Program-made: the position numbers and the translations under genes
Shown here: one piece after another, positions 51,786 to 60,239 of the stretch
Layout: every line of letters starts with the position of its first letter
Position numbering within the stretch: the first letter of the stretch is position 1
Assembly (NCBI GenBank): GCA_963825625.1
Contig: CAWGUF010000023.1
Span: 124,001 to 188,000, forward strand
Reading direction: 5' to 3'
DNA from: CAMDPA01 sp963825625
GTDB taxonomy: Bacteria; Pseudomonadota; Alphaproteobacteria; Rhizobiales; Hyphomicrobiaceae
DNA length: 64,000 nucleotides
The notes under the pieces: model-generated
Told to the model about the DNA's origin: nothing
The model's input: only the letters and a program-made list of their open reading frames with translations
Databases searched by the model: none

Positions 51786-52196
51786 ATGACCTCACCGATT
51801 TCCACATCGCCTGCCGCGGCAGGGGGCTCGTTGGCGCGGAACGTGCGCCGGGTGTTCGTGGAGGACTACGAACTGATCGGCAGCGTAGGTGTCTACGAGC
51901 ACGAGCGGCGCTACGAGCAGCGCATCGTCGTTTCCCTCCACCTGGATGTCGTGGATGGCTACGATGGCAAGTCGGACGACATCACCGGCGTCTGGGATTA
52001 CGACCTGGCCATCCGTGCGATTCGCGAAACCGTTGAAAGCGGCCACTTCAACCTCTTGGAAACGTTGGCCGAACGCATCGCCGCCAACTGCCTCCAGGAG
52101 AGCAGCGTGCTACGGGCGAGAGTGCGGATCGCCAAGCCCGACGTGTTGATTGCCTGTCGTGCCGTCGGCATCGAGATCGAACGGCAGAGGCCATAG
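51786..52196 (+). CDS. Dihydroneopterin aldolase-like protein (FolB/FolX family), second copy
   Basis: 136 residues starting 30 bases after the first copy. Same fold: EDYELIGSVGVYEHERRYEQRI, VWDYDLAIRAIRETV, HFNLLETLAERIAANCL and VRIAKPDVL with the conserved Lys. It is clearly diverged from its neighbour, so the pair may split the aldolase and epimerase jobs, as E. coli FolB and FolX do; FolM works with FolX to make tetrahydromonapterin. The N-terminal 20 residues before VRRVFVED are probably flexible. Confidence 0.82.
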   Translation: MTSPISTSPAAAGGSLARNVRRVFVEDYELIGSVGVYEHERRYEQRIVVSLHLDVVDGYDGKSDDITGVWDYDLAIRAIRETVESGHFNLLETLAERIAANCLQESSVLRARVRIAKPDVLIACRAVGIEIERQRP

Positions 52197-52409
52197 CCCC
52201 TCCGCTTTGCCACATTTCCTCCCCATCGGGCACAAACTGGCGCCTTGATGCTGGGCCACTTCCAGAAGCAGGGAAGGCGGCGCCCTTAACGGGTTGTTAG
52301 GCATGCTGGCGTTAGAGCTTGCTTAACCGAATCTTATCGGCATCCGACCACGCACCGGCGAACTTCGTCGGCACGCGACGGGGACAAACGCAAAAGCTCG
52401 GGTACAACG

Positions 52410-53672
52410 ATGACGCGTCCATCACCGGTTACATTACTCGTCGCTTCAGCAATGTTTGCTTTCGCCAGCTCTAGTGCAATTGCCGCCTCGCTTCCAGCCG
52501 TCAAGGCAAGCTCCGACAACGCGGTTCCGCAATGCGCGACGCCCGGTCGACTGCTGGCCTTCGTGAAATCGCGCAACGATGAGATCGAGAGCAGGTTTGC
52601 TCACGTGCCGGTCGCTTACATGCGCCACGGCGAGCAGCTTGGCGTGCGCTGGGACTATGCGTTTTTCCAGATGCTGCTGGAGACCGGCAACCTGTCCTTC
52701 GAGCGTGGCAACGGCAAGCCGGGCCTGGTCAGGTCCAGCCAGAACAACTTCGCTGGTCTCGGCGCCACCGGAAAAGGCGAGCGCGGCGAGTCGTTTCCCG
52801 ACATCGATGCCGGTGTCAAAGCACACCTGCAGCACCTGCTGATGTATGCCGGTGAGCACGTCGACGATCCGGTCGCCGACCGTACCGCCAAGGTGCAGCA
52901 ATGGGGCATCCTGAAGTCTTGGCAGAAGCGGTTCCGCCGCCCGATCGCGTTCGGTGACATCGCGGCCAAATGGGCGCCCGGCAGCCGTGGATATGGCCGC
53001 GACATCAGCGAGATCGGCGCGAAGTTCTACGACGAATTCTGCTCCAAGAGCGATCCCAAGCCGGAGCTTGTCGCGCAAGCCCGCGGGACCGGCGCCGGTC
53101 AGGTGGCAGCCGGTGAAGACAAAACGGTCTCGGGCAAGGAGATCATGCGCCAGGCCGTCGAGCGCGCTCGCGAGAACGGCGAGACCAAAATGAGTGCGTT
53201 GGGCGCCGCCACAGTCGCCGGCACGCCGTCGAGGGGCAAACCCAAGACGGATACGTCAGGTATTCGCATCATCAACGCGGCGCCGGCCGCCGAGGCCAGC
53301 GGGGCTGCAGCGGACAACAGCGGTTCTGCAAAAGGTAAAGCCGACGCGAGCCCGCCCTCCAACGTCAAGACCGCCGCCGTGGCAGGAGCGGCAAAATCCA
53401 TGGCCGTCTCTTCCCCGGTCGGCCAGCCTGCCGCCGGAGCAGGGAAATGTCGCGTCTGGACGGCGAGCTACGGTGGGGCGAAGTCGGTCATCATTCGCTC
53501 GCAAGCGGCCGGCCTGACCAATTTCACCGTGCTCGATGTCAATGACGGGCAGGAAAGCCGCGAGACCGACGCCTACATCGCGGCCTACGCCAAGGGCGGC
53601 AACAAGATTGCCGAATATCCGAGCCAGACTGCCGCACTGAGCAAAGCGTTCCAGCTCTGCCCCGAGGGCTGA
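52410..53672 (+). CDS. Secreted glucosaminidase-like protein, first of a tandem pair
   Basis: 420 residues with a signal peptide (ending AIAASLPAVKA). Residues about 45-210 match the GH73-type glucosaminidase fold: WDYAFFQMLLETGNLSF, where the Glu sits at the catalytic position, QNNFAGLGATGKGERGESF and VKAHLQHLLMYAGEHVDDPV. A low-complexity Ala/Lys linker follows. The last 75 residues (CRVWTASYGGAKSVIIRSQ to KAFQLCPEG) form a compact module with Cys near each end that is found again in the next gene. It probably trims peptidoglycan sugar strands in the periplasm. The C-terminal module is not one I can name. Confidence 0.82.
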   Translation: MTRPSPVTLLVASAMFAFASSSAIAASLPAVKASSDNAVPQCATPGRLLAFVKSRNDEIESRFAHVPVAYMRHGEQLGVRWDYAFFQMLLETGNLSFERGNGKPGLVRSSQNNFAGLGATGKGERGESFPDIDAGVKAHLQHLLMYAGEHVDDPVADRTAKVQQWGILKSWQKRFRRPIAFGDIAAKWAPGSRGYGRDISEIGAKFYDEFCSKSDPKPELVAQARGTGAGQVAAGEDKTVSGKEIMRQAVERARENGETKMSALGAATVAGTPSRGKPKTDTSGIRIINAAPAAEASGAAADNSGSAKGKADASPPSNVKTAAVAGAAKSMAVSSPVGQPAAGAGKCRVWTASYGGAKSVIIRSQAAGLTNFTVLDVNDGQESRETDAYIAAYAKGGNKIAEYPSQTAALSKAFQLCPEG

Positions 53673-53723
53673 AACCGGTCGGCGATGCGCAGACTGACAA
53701 ATGTGCACGATGAGGTCTGTTGA

Positions 53724-54884
53724 ATGCGGGTCGATGGGTCACAGTGCGAGGTAGAATCCGCGGCCGGAAACTCGATGCAAGCGCCCGCCTTGCGCCGTGA
53801 TACGGGGTGGCGCAGAGACTCGTTGATCGGCGCGGCCTTGCTGCCTGTCCTCATCATCACGACGTCGGGCGCATTGGCTGCTCCTCAGATCCGCATCAGT
53901 GAGAAAAGCCAGGTGCCCGCGTGCATAACACCGGAGCGGCTGATGGCATTCATTGCCACCCGCAACCGTGCGCCCGAGCCTCGTTTTCGCAGGATCGCCT
54001 GGGACTACAAGCGACATGGCGAAGCCTGGAAGGTGCGCTGGGACTTTGCGTTCTTTCAGATGGTGGTGGAGACAAACTTTCTGCTGTTCCGGCGCGGTAA
54101 CGGCGAGCCAGGCGATGTAAGACCGAAACAGAACAACTTCGCCGGACTGGGCACGACAGGCGGCGGTGTGCCGGGGGATGCGTACAAGGATGTTTCGACC
54201 GGTGTCCTCGCCCAGATCCAGCATCTGGTGGTTTATTCCGGCGAGCGCGTCGACAACCCGGCCGGGCACAGGACGCGGCTCACGCAGAACGACATCATTT
54301 CGAAGAGCGCCCGTATCGCCCGCCGCCGGCCGGTGACGTTCCAGGACCTTTCGGGTCGATGGGCGGTGGACCGCAGCTACGGCAGAACCATCGCCACGAT
54401 CGCAAAACGCTTCCACGATCTCTACTGCACGGGCCGGAGCGGCGAGCAAATCGCTGCAAGATCGCCGGCAGCAGCAACAAGCCCGGCTGCCAAGGCCGTG
54501 GTGCCTCCACCTCCGCAACCAGCGCGGCGGCCGGTGCGCAGGGGGGCGGATGGGCCGATGCACTCAGCAGCCGCCGGGGTGACCCGTGGGGTGACTGGTG
54601 GGGTGAAAGCCGATGGCGGCGCGCCGCCGCCGCAACCTGCTACCGCGGCCTGCAGGATACAGATCGCAAGCTATGGCGGTGACAAAGCGATCCTGATCCG
54701 GGCGGTGGTCGAGGGCGAAACACAATTGACCGCGCTACAGGTTCTCGATGGCTTCGAGGAGGAGCTCTCGAGAAGCTTCATCAAGGCGCATGCGCCAGGT
54801 GGGCAGAGCATCGGTCGGTTCGGTTCCAGCGATGCGGCCTTGAAGCAGGCCTACCAACTATGCCGTCAGCCGGCAGGCAACTGA
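53724..54884 (+). CDS. Secreted glucosaminidase-like protein, second of a tandem pair
   Basis: 386 residues; the ATG at 53724 has GAGG eight bases upstream. The start is 51 bases after its paralogue. The hydrophobic signal (LIGAALLPVLIITTSGALA) lies at about 35-52. The glucosaminidase part repeats the first protein: RWDFAFFQMVVETNFLLF, KQNNFAGLGTTGGGVPGDAY and VLAQIQHLVVYSGERVDNPAG, with the Glu again in place but the following Gly-Asn lost (TNF for TGN). The same C-terminal module (CRIQIASYGGDKAILIRAV to KQAYQLCR) follows a Pro/Ala/Arg linker. The pair arose by duplication. Confidence 0.82.
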   Translation: MRVDGSQCEVESAAGNSMQAPALRRDTGWRRDSLIGAALLPVLIITTSGALAAPQIRISEKSQVPACITPERLMAFIATRNRAPEPRFRRIAWDYKRHGEAWKVRWDFAFFQMVVETNFLLFRRGNGEPGDVRPKQNNFAGLGTTGGGVPGDAYKDVSTGVLAQIQHLVVYSGERVDNPAGHRTRLTQNDIISKSARIARRRPVTFQDLSGRWAVDRSYGRTIATIAKRFHDLYCTGRSGEQIAARSPAAATSPAAKAVVPPPPQPARRPVRRGADGPMHSAAAGVTRGVTGGVKADGGAPPPQPATAACRIQIASYGGDKAILIRAVVEGETQLTALQVLDGFEEELSRSFIKAHAPGGQSIGRFGSSDAALKQAYQLCRQPAGN

Positions 54885-55114
54885 CCTGCCCGACACCGCT
54901 GTGACCGTCGTGCCACCCGTCTTGGCAGCTTGCCACAAATGCTCTTCCCCCGCTGCATCCATCGTGCGACATGAGTATCCGCCAACGGCGGTCTTCCGCG
55001 CGGCCCCTTCGATCAATGCCCCGGTAGGCCCGCGGCAGCCGTGGCGTGCTCGCAGCATCGTGTCGCCTGCAACGACCTATCCAGCCCGACCGAACCAGAG
55101 GCCAGCCGAACCGC

Positions 55115-57415
55115 ATGCCGGATAACAATCTGAAACGTAGCGCGCTCGACTATCATGAGGCCGAGCCGCCGGGGAAAATTGCGATCCACGCCACCAAGCC
55201 GGTCGCCAATCAGCGCGACCTGGCACTCGCATATTCTCCAGGCGTGGCGCACGCGTGCATCGCCATCGCAGAGGAGCCGGCATCGGCGTCGCGCTTCACG
55301 GCGCGTGGCAACCTGGTCGGTGTGATCTCCAACGGAACCGCCGTTCTTGGCCTGGGCAATATCGGGCCGCTCGCCGCAAAGCCGGTGATGGAAGGCAAGG
55401 CGGTGCTGTTCAAGACGTTTGCCGGCATCGACGTGTTCGACATCGAGGTGGCCGAGGAGAACCCGCAAGCCTTCATCGAGGCGGTATCGCGCCTGGAGCC
55501 GACGTTCGGCGGCATCAATCTGGAGGACATCAAGGCACCGGAGTGCTTCGAGATCGAGCGCGGCCTGAAGGAGCGCATGAAGATCCCCGTATTCCACGAC
55601 GACCAGCACGGAACTGCGATCGTGGTGGCGGCGGGCATCCTGAATGGCCTCAAGGTGGTGGGCAAGTCGCTGGACGACGTCAAACTTGTCACCAGCGGTG
55701 CAGGCGCGGCCGCGCTCGCCTGCCTCGACCTCCTGGTCGCACTGGGATTGAAGCGGGAGAACGTGTGGGTCTCAGACATCAAGGGCGTCGTCTATCAGGG
55801 GCGCACCGAGCTGATGGATCCCTACAAGGCGCCGTACGCGCAGCAGACCAACGCGCGCACGCTGGCCGAAATCATGACCGGCGCAGACGTCTTCCTCGGT
55901 CTGTCCGCAGGCGGCGTCGTCAGCCGCGACATGGTGGCGAGCATGGCGGAGCGGCCGCTGGTATTCGCGCTGGCCAATCCGGACCCGGAAATTCTGCCGG
56001 AGGACGTCAAAGCCGTCCGGCAGGACGCCGTCATTGCCTCGGGCCGCACCGATTACCCAAACCAGATCAACAACGTGCTGTGCTTCCCGTTCGTATTCCG
56101 CGGCGCACTCGACGTGGGTGCCACGACGATCAACGAGGAGATGAAGAAAGCAGCCGTGATCGCGCTGGCTCAAATCGCAGAGAGCGAAGCGTCAGACGTC
56201 GTGCTGTCGGCATACGGCGCCGATACGCTCGTGTTCGGGCCGGACTATGTGCTGCCCAAGCCATTCGATCCCCGCCTGATCACGGAGATCGCACCAGCGG
56301 TGGCTCGGGCGGCGATGGAGACCGGTGTCGCCACACGGCCGATCGCAGACTTCGACGCCTACCGCGAGAAGCTCATGGGCTTCGTGTACCAGTCCGGATT
56401 TCTGATGCGGCCGCTATTCGTGGCGGCAAAGCGCGAGCACGAGAAAGCGCACAAGCGAATTGTCTATGCGGAAGGCGAGCACCCGTACGTGCTGCAGGCG
56501 GCGAGCCAGGTGATTCAGGAAGGGATCGCGCGACCGGTTCTGGTTGGCCAGCGCGACAACATCCTGCGCATGGCAACCCATCTTGGGCTGCGGATGCGGC
56601 CGGAGGCGGATTTCGATCTGGTCGACCCTGCCACCGATGCCAGATTGCCCGGCCTGACAGAAGAGTATCTCGGACTTGTGGAGCGGCGCGGGGTTTCGCC
56701 CAGCCATGCGCGACGCGTGGTCCGCCTGGGCTCGACAGTCATGGCCGGCCTGTTGCTGCGGCGCGGCGATGCGGACGCCATGATCTGCGGCGCGGTCGGC
56801 CGCTATCACACGCACCTGCGACATGTCGAACAAGTTGTGGGGCAGACCGCAGGGACTCGCGGCTTCGCCACGCTGTCGGGCCTTATCCTGCCCAAGGGTC
56901 CACTATTCCTTACCGATACCTACGTCAGCTACAATCCGACGGCAGAGCATCTGGCAGAGATTACGCTGCTGTCCGCAGACAAACTCCGGCGATTCGGCAT
57001 CGAGCCCAAGGTGGCCCTGCTTTCGCATTCAAACTTCGGTACCGAGAACACGCCATCGGCAGCCAAGATGCGCGAGGTCCTGGCCATACTGGAGGCCTGG
57101 GCACCCGGCCTGGAAGTCGAGGGTGAAATGCACGCGGATGCGGCCCTGTCCACGTTCATTCGCGAAGAGATCTTTCCCAACTCACGCCTCAAGGGCGCGG
57201 CGAACCTGCTGATCATGCCGGGACTGGATGCCGCCAACATCGCGTTCAATCTACTCAAGGTGGCTGCTGGCGGCGTCGTTCTCGGGCCGATCCTGCTGGG
57301 CGCTGCGAAGCCCGTGCACATCGTCACGCCATCGATCACGGTTCGCGGACTTCTGAACATGACTGCCATTGCGTTGACCGATGGCAACAGAACCAGCGAA
57401 GTCGCGCGGGCATAA
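55115..57415 (+). CDS. maeB: NADP-type malic enzyme with phosphotransacetylase-like domain (MaeB)
   Basis: 766 residues from the ATG at 55115. It decarboxylates malate to pyruvate with NAD(P)+. The malic N-domain (about 20-160) has LALAYSPGVA, the catalytic region TFAGIDVFDIEVAEENP and FGGINLEDIKAPECFEIE; the NAD domain has IPVFHDDQHGTAIVVAAGI, LVTSGAGAAALACLDLL and ALANPDPEILPEDV. Residues about 440-766 are the phosphotransacetylase-like domain (RPVLVGQRDNI, NLLIMPGLDAANIAFNL). That domain is regulatory in MaeB and has no transferase activity. Full length for the family (about 760). Confidence 0.95.
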   Translation: MPDNNLKRSALDYHEAEPPGKIAIHATKPVANQRDLALAYSPGVAHACIAIAEEPASASRFTARGNLVGVISNGTAVLGLGNIGPLAAKPVMEGKAVLFKTFAGIDVFDIEVAEENPQAFIEAVSRLEPTFGGINLEDIKAPECFEIERGLKERMKIPVFHDDQHGTAIVVAAGILNGLKVVGKSLDDVKLVTSGAGAAALACLDLLVALGLKRENVWVSDIKGVVYQGRTELMDPYKAPYAQQTNARTLAEIMTGADVFLGLSAGGVVSRDMVASMAERPLVFALANPDPEILPEDVKAVRQDAVIASGRTDYPNQINNVLCFPFVFRGALDVGATTINEEMKKAAVIALAQIAESEASDVVLSAYGADTLVFGPDYVLPKPFDPRLITEIAPAVARAAMETGVATRPIADFDAYREKLMGFVYQSGFLMRPLFVAAKREHEKAHKRIVYAEGEHPYVLQAASQVIQEGIARPVLVGQRDNILRMATHLGLRMRPEADFDLVDPATDARLPGLTEEYLGLVERRGVSPSHARRVVRLGSTVMAGLLLRRGDADAMICGAVGRYHTHLRHVEQVVGQTAGTRGFATLSGLILPKGPLFLTDTYVSYNPTAEHLAEITLLSADKLRRFGIEPKVALLSHSNFGTENTPSAAKMREVLAILEAWAPGLEVEGEMHADAALSTFIREEIFPNSRLKGAANLLIMPGLDAANIAFNLLKVAAGGVVLGPILLGAAKPVHIVTPSITVRGLLNMTAIALTDGNRTSEVARA

Positions 57416-57467
57416 GCGCAGACCCGGTCCGGCGCCATCGCGCCCGACAGGGGTAAGGGAGCGCCGC

Positions 57468-57836
57468 TCAGCAGGCAGCAGCCAACGGCATCTGATCCTG
57501 GTTGGCAGCGATATCCGGCGCGACTGGAAATGCCACCACATTTGCCGCGTCATGCCGATCCAGCTCAAATTGCGGCTGTCGCTGACGGAACCAGCGCAAC
57601 TGCGTGTTGGACAACGAGCCGGCTTCCGACACCGTCTGCACAATGAGGCCGTCCTCGTCATCAAGAAGGCCTGTCAGGCGATCGCGCACGTCGGCCTCAC
57701 AGACATCGGCGCGAAGATACCAGGTGTGCTCGAGCGGACGCGCCCATGATGCGCCCAGCGCCATGATTGCGGTGGCCATGGCGTGCTTGTTGCGGGCCGG
57801 CTGGGTGAGGTCGTAGGAGATCAGGAACGTGCGCAT
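57468..57836 (-). CDS. Cas2-like small protein, not linked to CRISPR
   Basis: 122 residues. MRTFLISYDLTQPARNKHA at the start, LGASWARPLEHTWYLRADV, then DGLIVQTVSEAG and TQLRWFRQRQ. This is a ferredoxin-like fold related to Cas2/VapD-type proteins and widespread in alphaproteobacteria outside any CRISPR locus. No repeats, Cas1 or toxin-antitoxin partner is next to it, so a nuclease role is unproven. It converges with maeB. Confidence 0.65.
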   Translation of the reverse strand: MRTFLISYDLTQPARNKHAMATAIMALGASWARPLEHTWYLRADVCEADVRDRLTGLLDDEDGLIVQTVSEAGSLSNTQLRWFRQRQPQFELDRHDAANVVAFPVAPDIAANQDQMPLAAAC

Positions 57837-58408
57837 TTGAGCACCTCAATCTGGCGGGGCGGGGCTGGCTATCGAAACGCCGACACCACAAGACGCAACA
57901 GACGACACTCTTGGCGCAGAGACTCCTGGTAATCGAACGAACGCGGAGGACGGCGGTACGCAACATGGCGGTACACTAAATGAGGGTACGCAACACAAGA
58001 AACGCTGGGGGAGCGCTACGCTACACAGACAGTCAATGGGGACGGAACGCAGAGACGCAACTGAACTCAGACTACCTCTTGCACTCGAACTACCTCTTGA
58101 ACTCAGACTACCTCTTGACCTCAGACTGGCGATTCTTTTGGCGCTAGCGGGACCAGTTGATGTCCGATCGGTGGCGCCACCCGGAACGTAAGAGGAACAT
58201 GCCACAATCCCCGACGTGAGTCTAGAGGAAAGTTCAATTTTTGTTCCCTCAATGATCCAGTCGAGAACAACCTTCACACGAGGCCGTTCGCCGCATCGAT
58301 TTAGAGATCACTGGCCCTGCTGATCCGGGTCAATGCTGGTGACATCGGGCGGCATATCAACGTATTGTCCTTGGCATCTTCCCAACAGTCTGGAACCTGG
58401 AGGCACGT
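57837..58408. other. Low-gene region with an 18-bp tandem repeat
   Basis: About 570 bases without a supported gene. At 58064-58127 there are three and a half copies of an 18-bp unit (AACTCAGACTACCTCTTG and a variant with CACTCGAA). Nearby are short related words (GTACGCAACA twice around 57960-58000). A frame across it on the other strand is Ser/Arg-rich only because of the repeat. The promoter of the sulfur cluster should lie at its right end, near 58370. Confidence 0.5.
58064..58127. repeat. 18-bp direct tandem repeat, about 3.5 copies
   Basis: Units at 58064-58081, 58082-58099 (variant start), 58100-58117 and a partial at 58118-58127. Units one and three are identical; the shared core is ACTACCTCTTG. 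Confidence 0.8.
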
Positions 58409-58798
58409 ATGGCCGACCGCATCAGCATCATCGTCACCTCAGGCACGCGCGAGAAGCTGCAGATGGCCGCGATGGTTGCCTCGGTGGCTGCAGTCAGCGG
58501 CGCCGCGGTAACGGTGTTCCTGTCGATGAACGCACTGGCCCTTTCAAAAAGGGAGCTGCCACGCCGGTTCCCAACGAAGGCGACTTCGGCAGGCTGCTGG
58601 TGGAGAAGAAGGCTCCGGAATTCCTGATGCTATTCGAGAGTGCGGTCGACCTTGGCGATGCGAAGGTCCATCCGTGCTCCATGGCAGTCGACGTGATGGG
58701 GCTGAAGGACGGCGATCTCGCCAGCTACGTTGCCGAGCCACTCGGCCTCACCAAGTTCCTGGAGGACGCTGCGAGCGGCCAGAGTCTACACATTCTGA
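58409..58798 (+). pseudogene. DsrE-family sulfur-relay protein, frameshifted
   Basis: GGAGG precedes the ATG. MADRISIIVTSGTREKLQMA and VASVAAVSGAAVTVFLSMNAL start a DsrE2-type protein; at about 58532 one base appears lost, after which FKKGAATPVPNEGDFGRLLVE continues in the next frame through APEFLMLFESAVDLGDAKVH and HPCSMAVDVMGLKDGDL, whose Cys is the likely persulfide carrier. A second indel near 58790 probably hides the natural stop at 58796-58798. DsrE proteins accept and pass sulfur in the cytoplasm. It opens a four-gene sulfur cluster. Confidence 0.75.
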
Positions 58799-58815
58799 CA
58801 AAGGAGCAGCACGGA

Positions 58816-59047
58816 ATGTCGGAATCGCAAAGTCGTCGATGCTCGCGGCAGCTTCTGCCCGGGACCTCTGATGGAGCTGATCGCGGCCATGAAGGCTGCC
58901 GAGGTCGGAGACGAGCTCGAGGTACTGTCAACGGACAAGGGGTCGGCCAACGACATTCCTGAGTGGATAAAGAAGGTTAAGCATGAGCACCTAGGAACCG
59001 AGGAAAAGGATGGCGTTTGGCATGTGCTCGTTCGTAAGATGAAATAG
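58816..59047 (+). pseudogene. TusA-like sulfur carrier, frameshifted at the N-terminus
   Basis: GGAGC lies before the ATG at 58816. After MSES a one-base shift (about 58829) leads to KVVDARGSFCPGPLMELIA, the TusA signature with its CPxP sulfur-carrying Cys, then VLSTDKGSANDIPEWIKKV and a stop at 59047. TusA passes persulfide sulfur between partners, here presumably DsrE and the flavoprotein that follows. Only the first codons are affected, so a start at a downstream codon cannot be fully excluded. Confidence 0.75.
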
Positions 59048-59086
59048 AACGCCTTCTCAAAACGCAGTCATATCCGGGAGGACAAG

Positions 59087-60224
59087 ATGAAAATACTGAT
59101 CGTTGGTGGCGGCATGGGCGGCACCATCCTAGCCAACAACCTGGCACGCAGGCTGGGACCGGAGCTGAAGAGCGGCAAGGCGCAGCATCACGATGCTGTC
59201 GGCATCGGATCGGCACATGTACCAGCCGGGCCTGCTCTATCTCGCGGTCGGCAAGATGATGCCGGACGAGCTTTACCGCGATCAGAAGAGCCTGCTCGAC
59301 CCAGCCATCGAGTTCCATGTCGACCCGGTCGAGCAGTTCATGCTCGACAACAACCAGGTCAAGACCAAGAGCGGCAAGACGATCGGCTACGACATCATCG
59401 TCATCGCGACGGGAAGCCGTGCGTGTGCGGAAGATACCCAGGGCTCGCAGAGAACGCGCTGCAGTTCTACACCGAGGCCGACGCACTGAAGATGTTCAAG
59501 ACGCTGCAGGGCTTCAACGGCGGCAAGGTGGTCATCGCGGTCGGCGTGCCGCACAAGTGCCCGATGGCGCCGCTCGAGATCACCTTCATGCTGCAACGAC
59601 TACTTCAAGGACCGCGGCATCGCCGACAAGGTCCAGCTGCACTACACCTATCCGATCGGCCGGGTGCATTCGCCTGGAGAACGTCGCCAAATGGGCGGCC
59701 CCGGAAATGGAGCGGCTCGGCATCACCAGCGAGACGCTGTTCAACATGAAGGAAATCGACGGCGCCAAGCGCGTCGTCTACTCCGAGGAAGGCACCGAGG
59801 CCAACTACGACCTGCTGATCACCATCCCCGCCCACCGCGGCATGGAAGTGATCGAGAAGAACGAGCTCGGCGCACGCGGCTTCATCCCGACGCACCGCCA
59901 CCGCCTGAACATGGAAGGACGCGACAACGTCTTCATCATCGGCGACACCACCAACCTGCCGATCTCCAAGGCCGGCTCCACCGCGCACTTCGAGGCCGAG
60001 GCACTGGGCGAGAACATTGCCGCCATGATCAAGATCGGCTCGCCGGTGCGCGACTACGACGGCAAGGTGTTCTGCTTCATCGAGGCCGGCAAGGACCGCG
60101 CGACATACGCGATGTTCGACTACAACAACCCGCCCGATCCGAAGCCGCCGACCAAGCCGTGCACTGGTTCAAGATGGCGTATAACAAGACTCTACTGGTC
60201 CGCGCCGCGCGCGGCCTGCTGTAA
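59087..60224 (+). pseudogene. Sulfide:quinone oxidoreductase-like FAD protein with at least five frameshifts
   Basis: MKILIVGGGMGGTILANNLA is an FAD Rossmann start. Across three frames one can rebuild a whole protein: SASDRHMYQPGLLYLAVGK, YDIIVIATGSR, ENALQFYTEADALKMFKTLQ, VGVPHKCPMAPLEITFM (KCP is an SQR-type catalytic Cys motif), NDYFKDRGIADKVQLHYTYP, then DNVFIIGDTTNLPISKAGST and MAYNKTLLVRAARGLL to a stop at 60224. Shifts fall at about 59178, 59440, 59594, 59658 and 60158. Each is one base, with no internal stop in the rebuilt frame. Such flavoproteins move electrons from sulfide or a persulfide to quinone. Confidence 0.8.
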
Positions 60225-60239
60225 GGGAGGCCGAGCCGG

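Noticed and set aside
57846..58277. Ser/Arg-rich frame of 143 codons on the - strand
   Set aside because: Its repeated SLRSRGS-like sequence only reflects the 18-bp DNA repeat; no ribosome site or homology is apparent.
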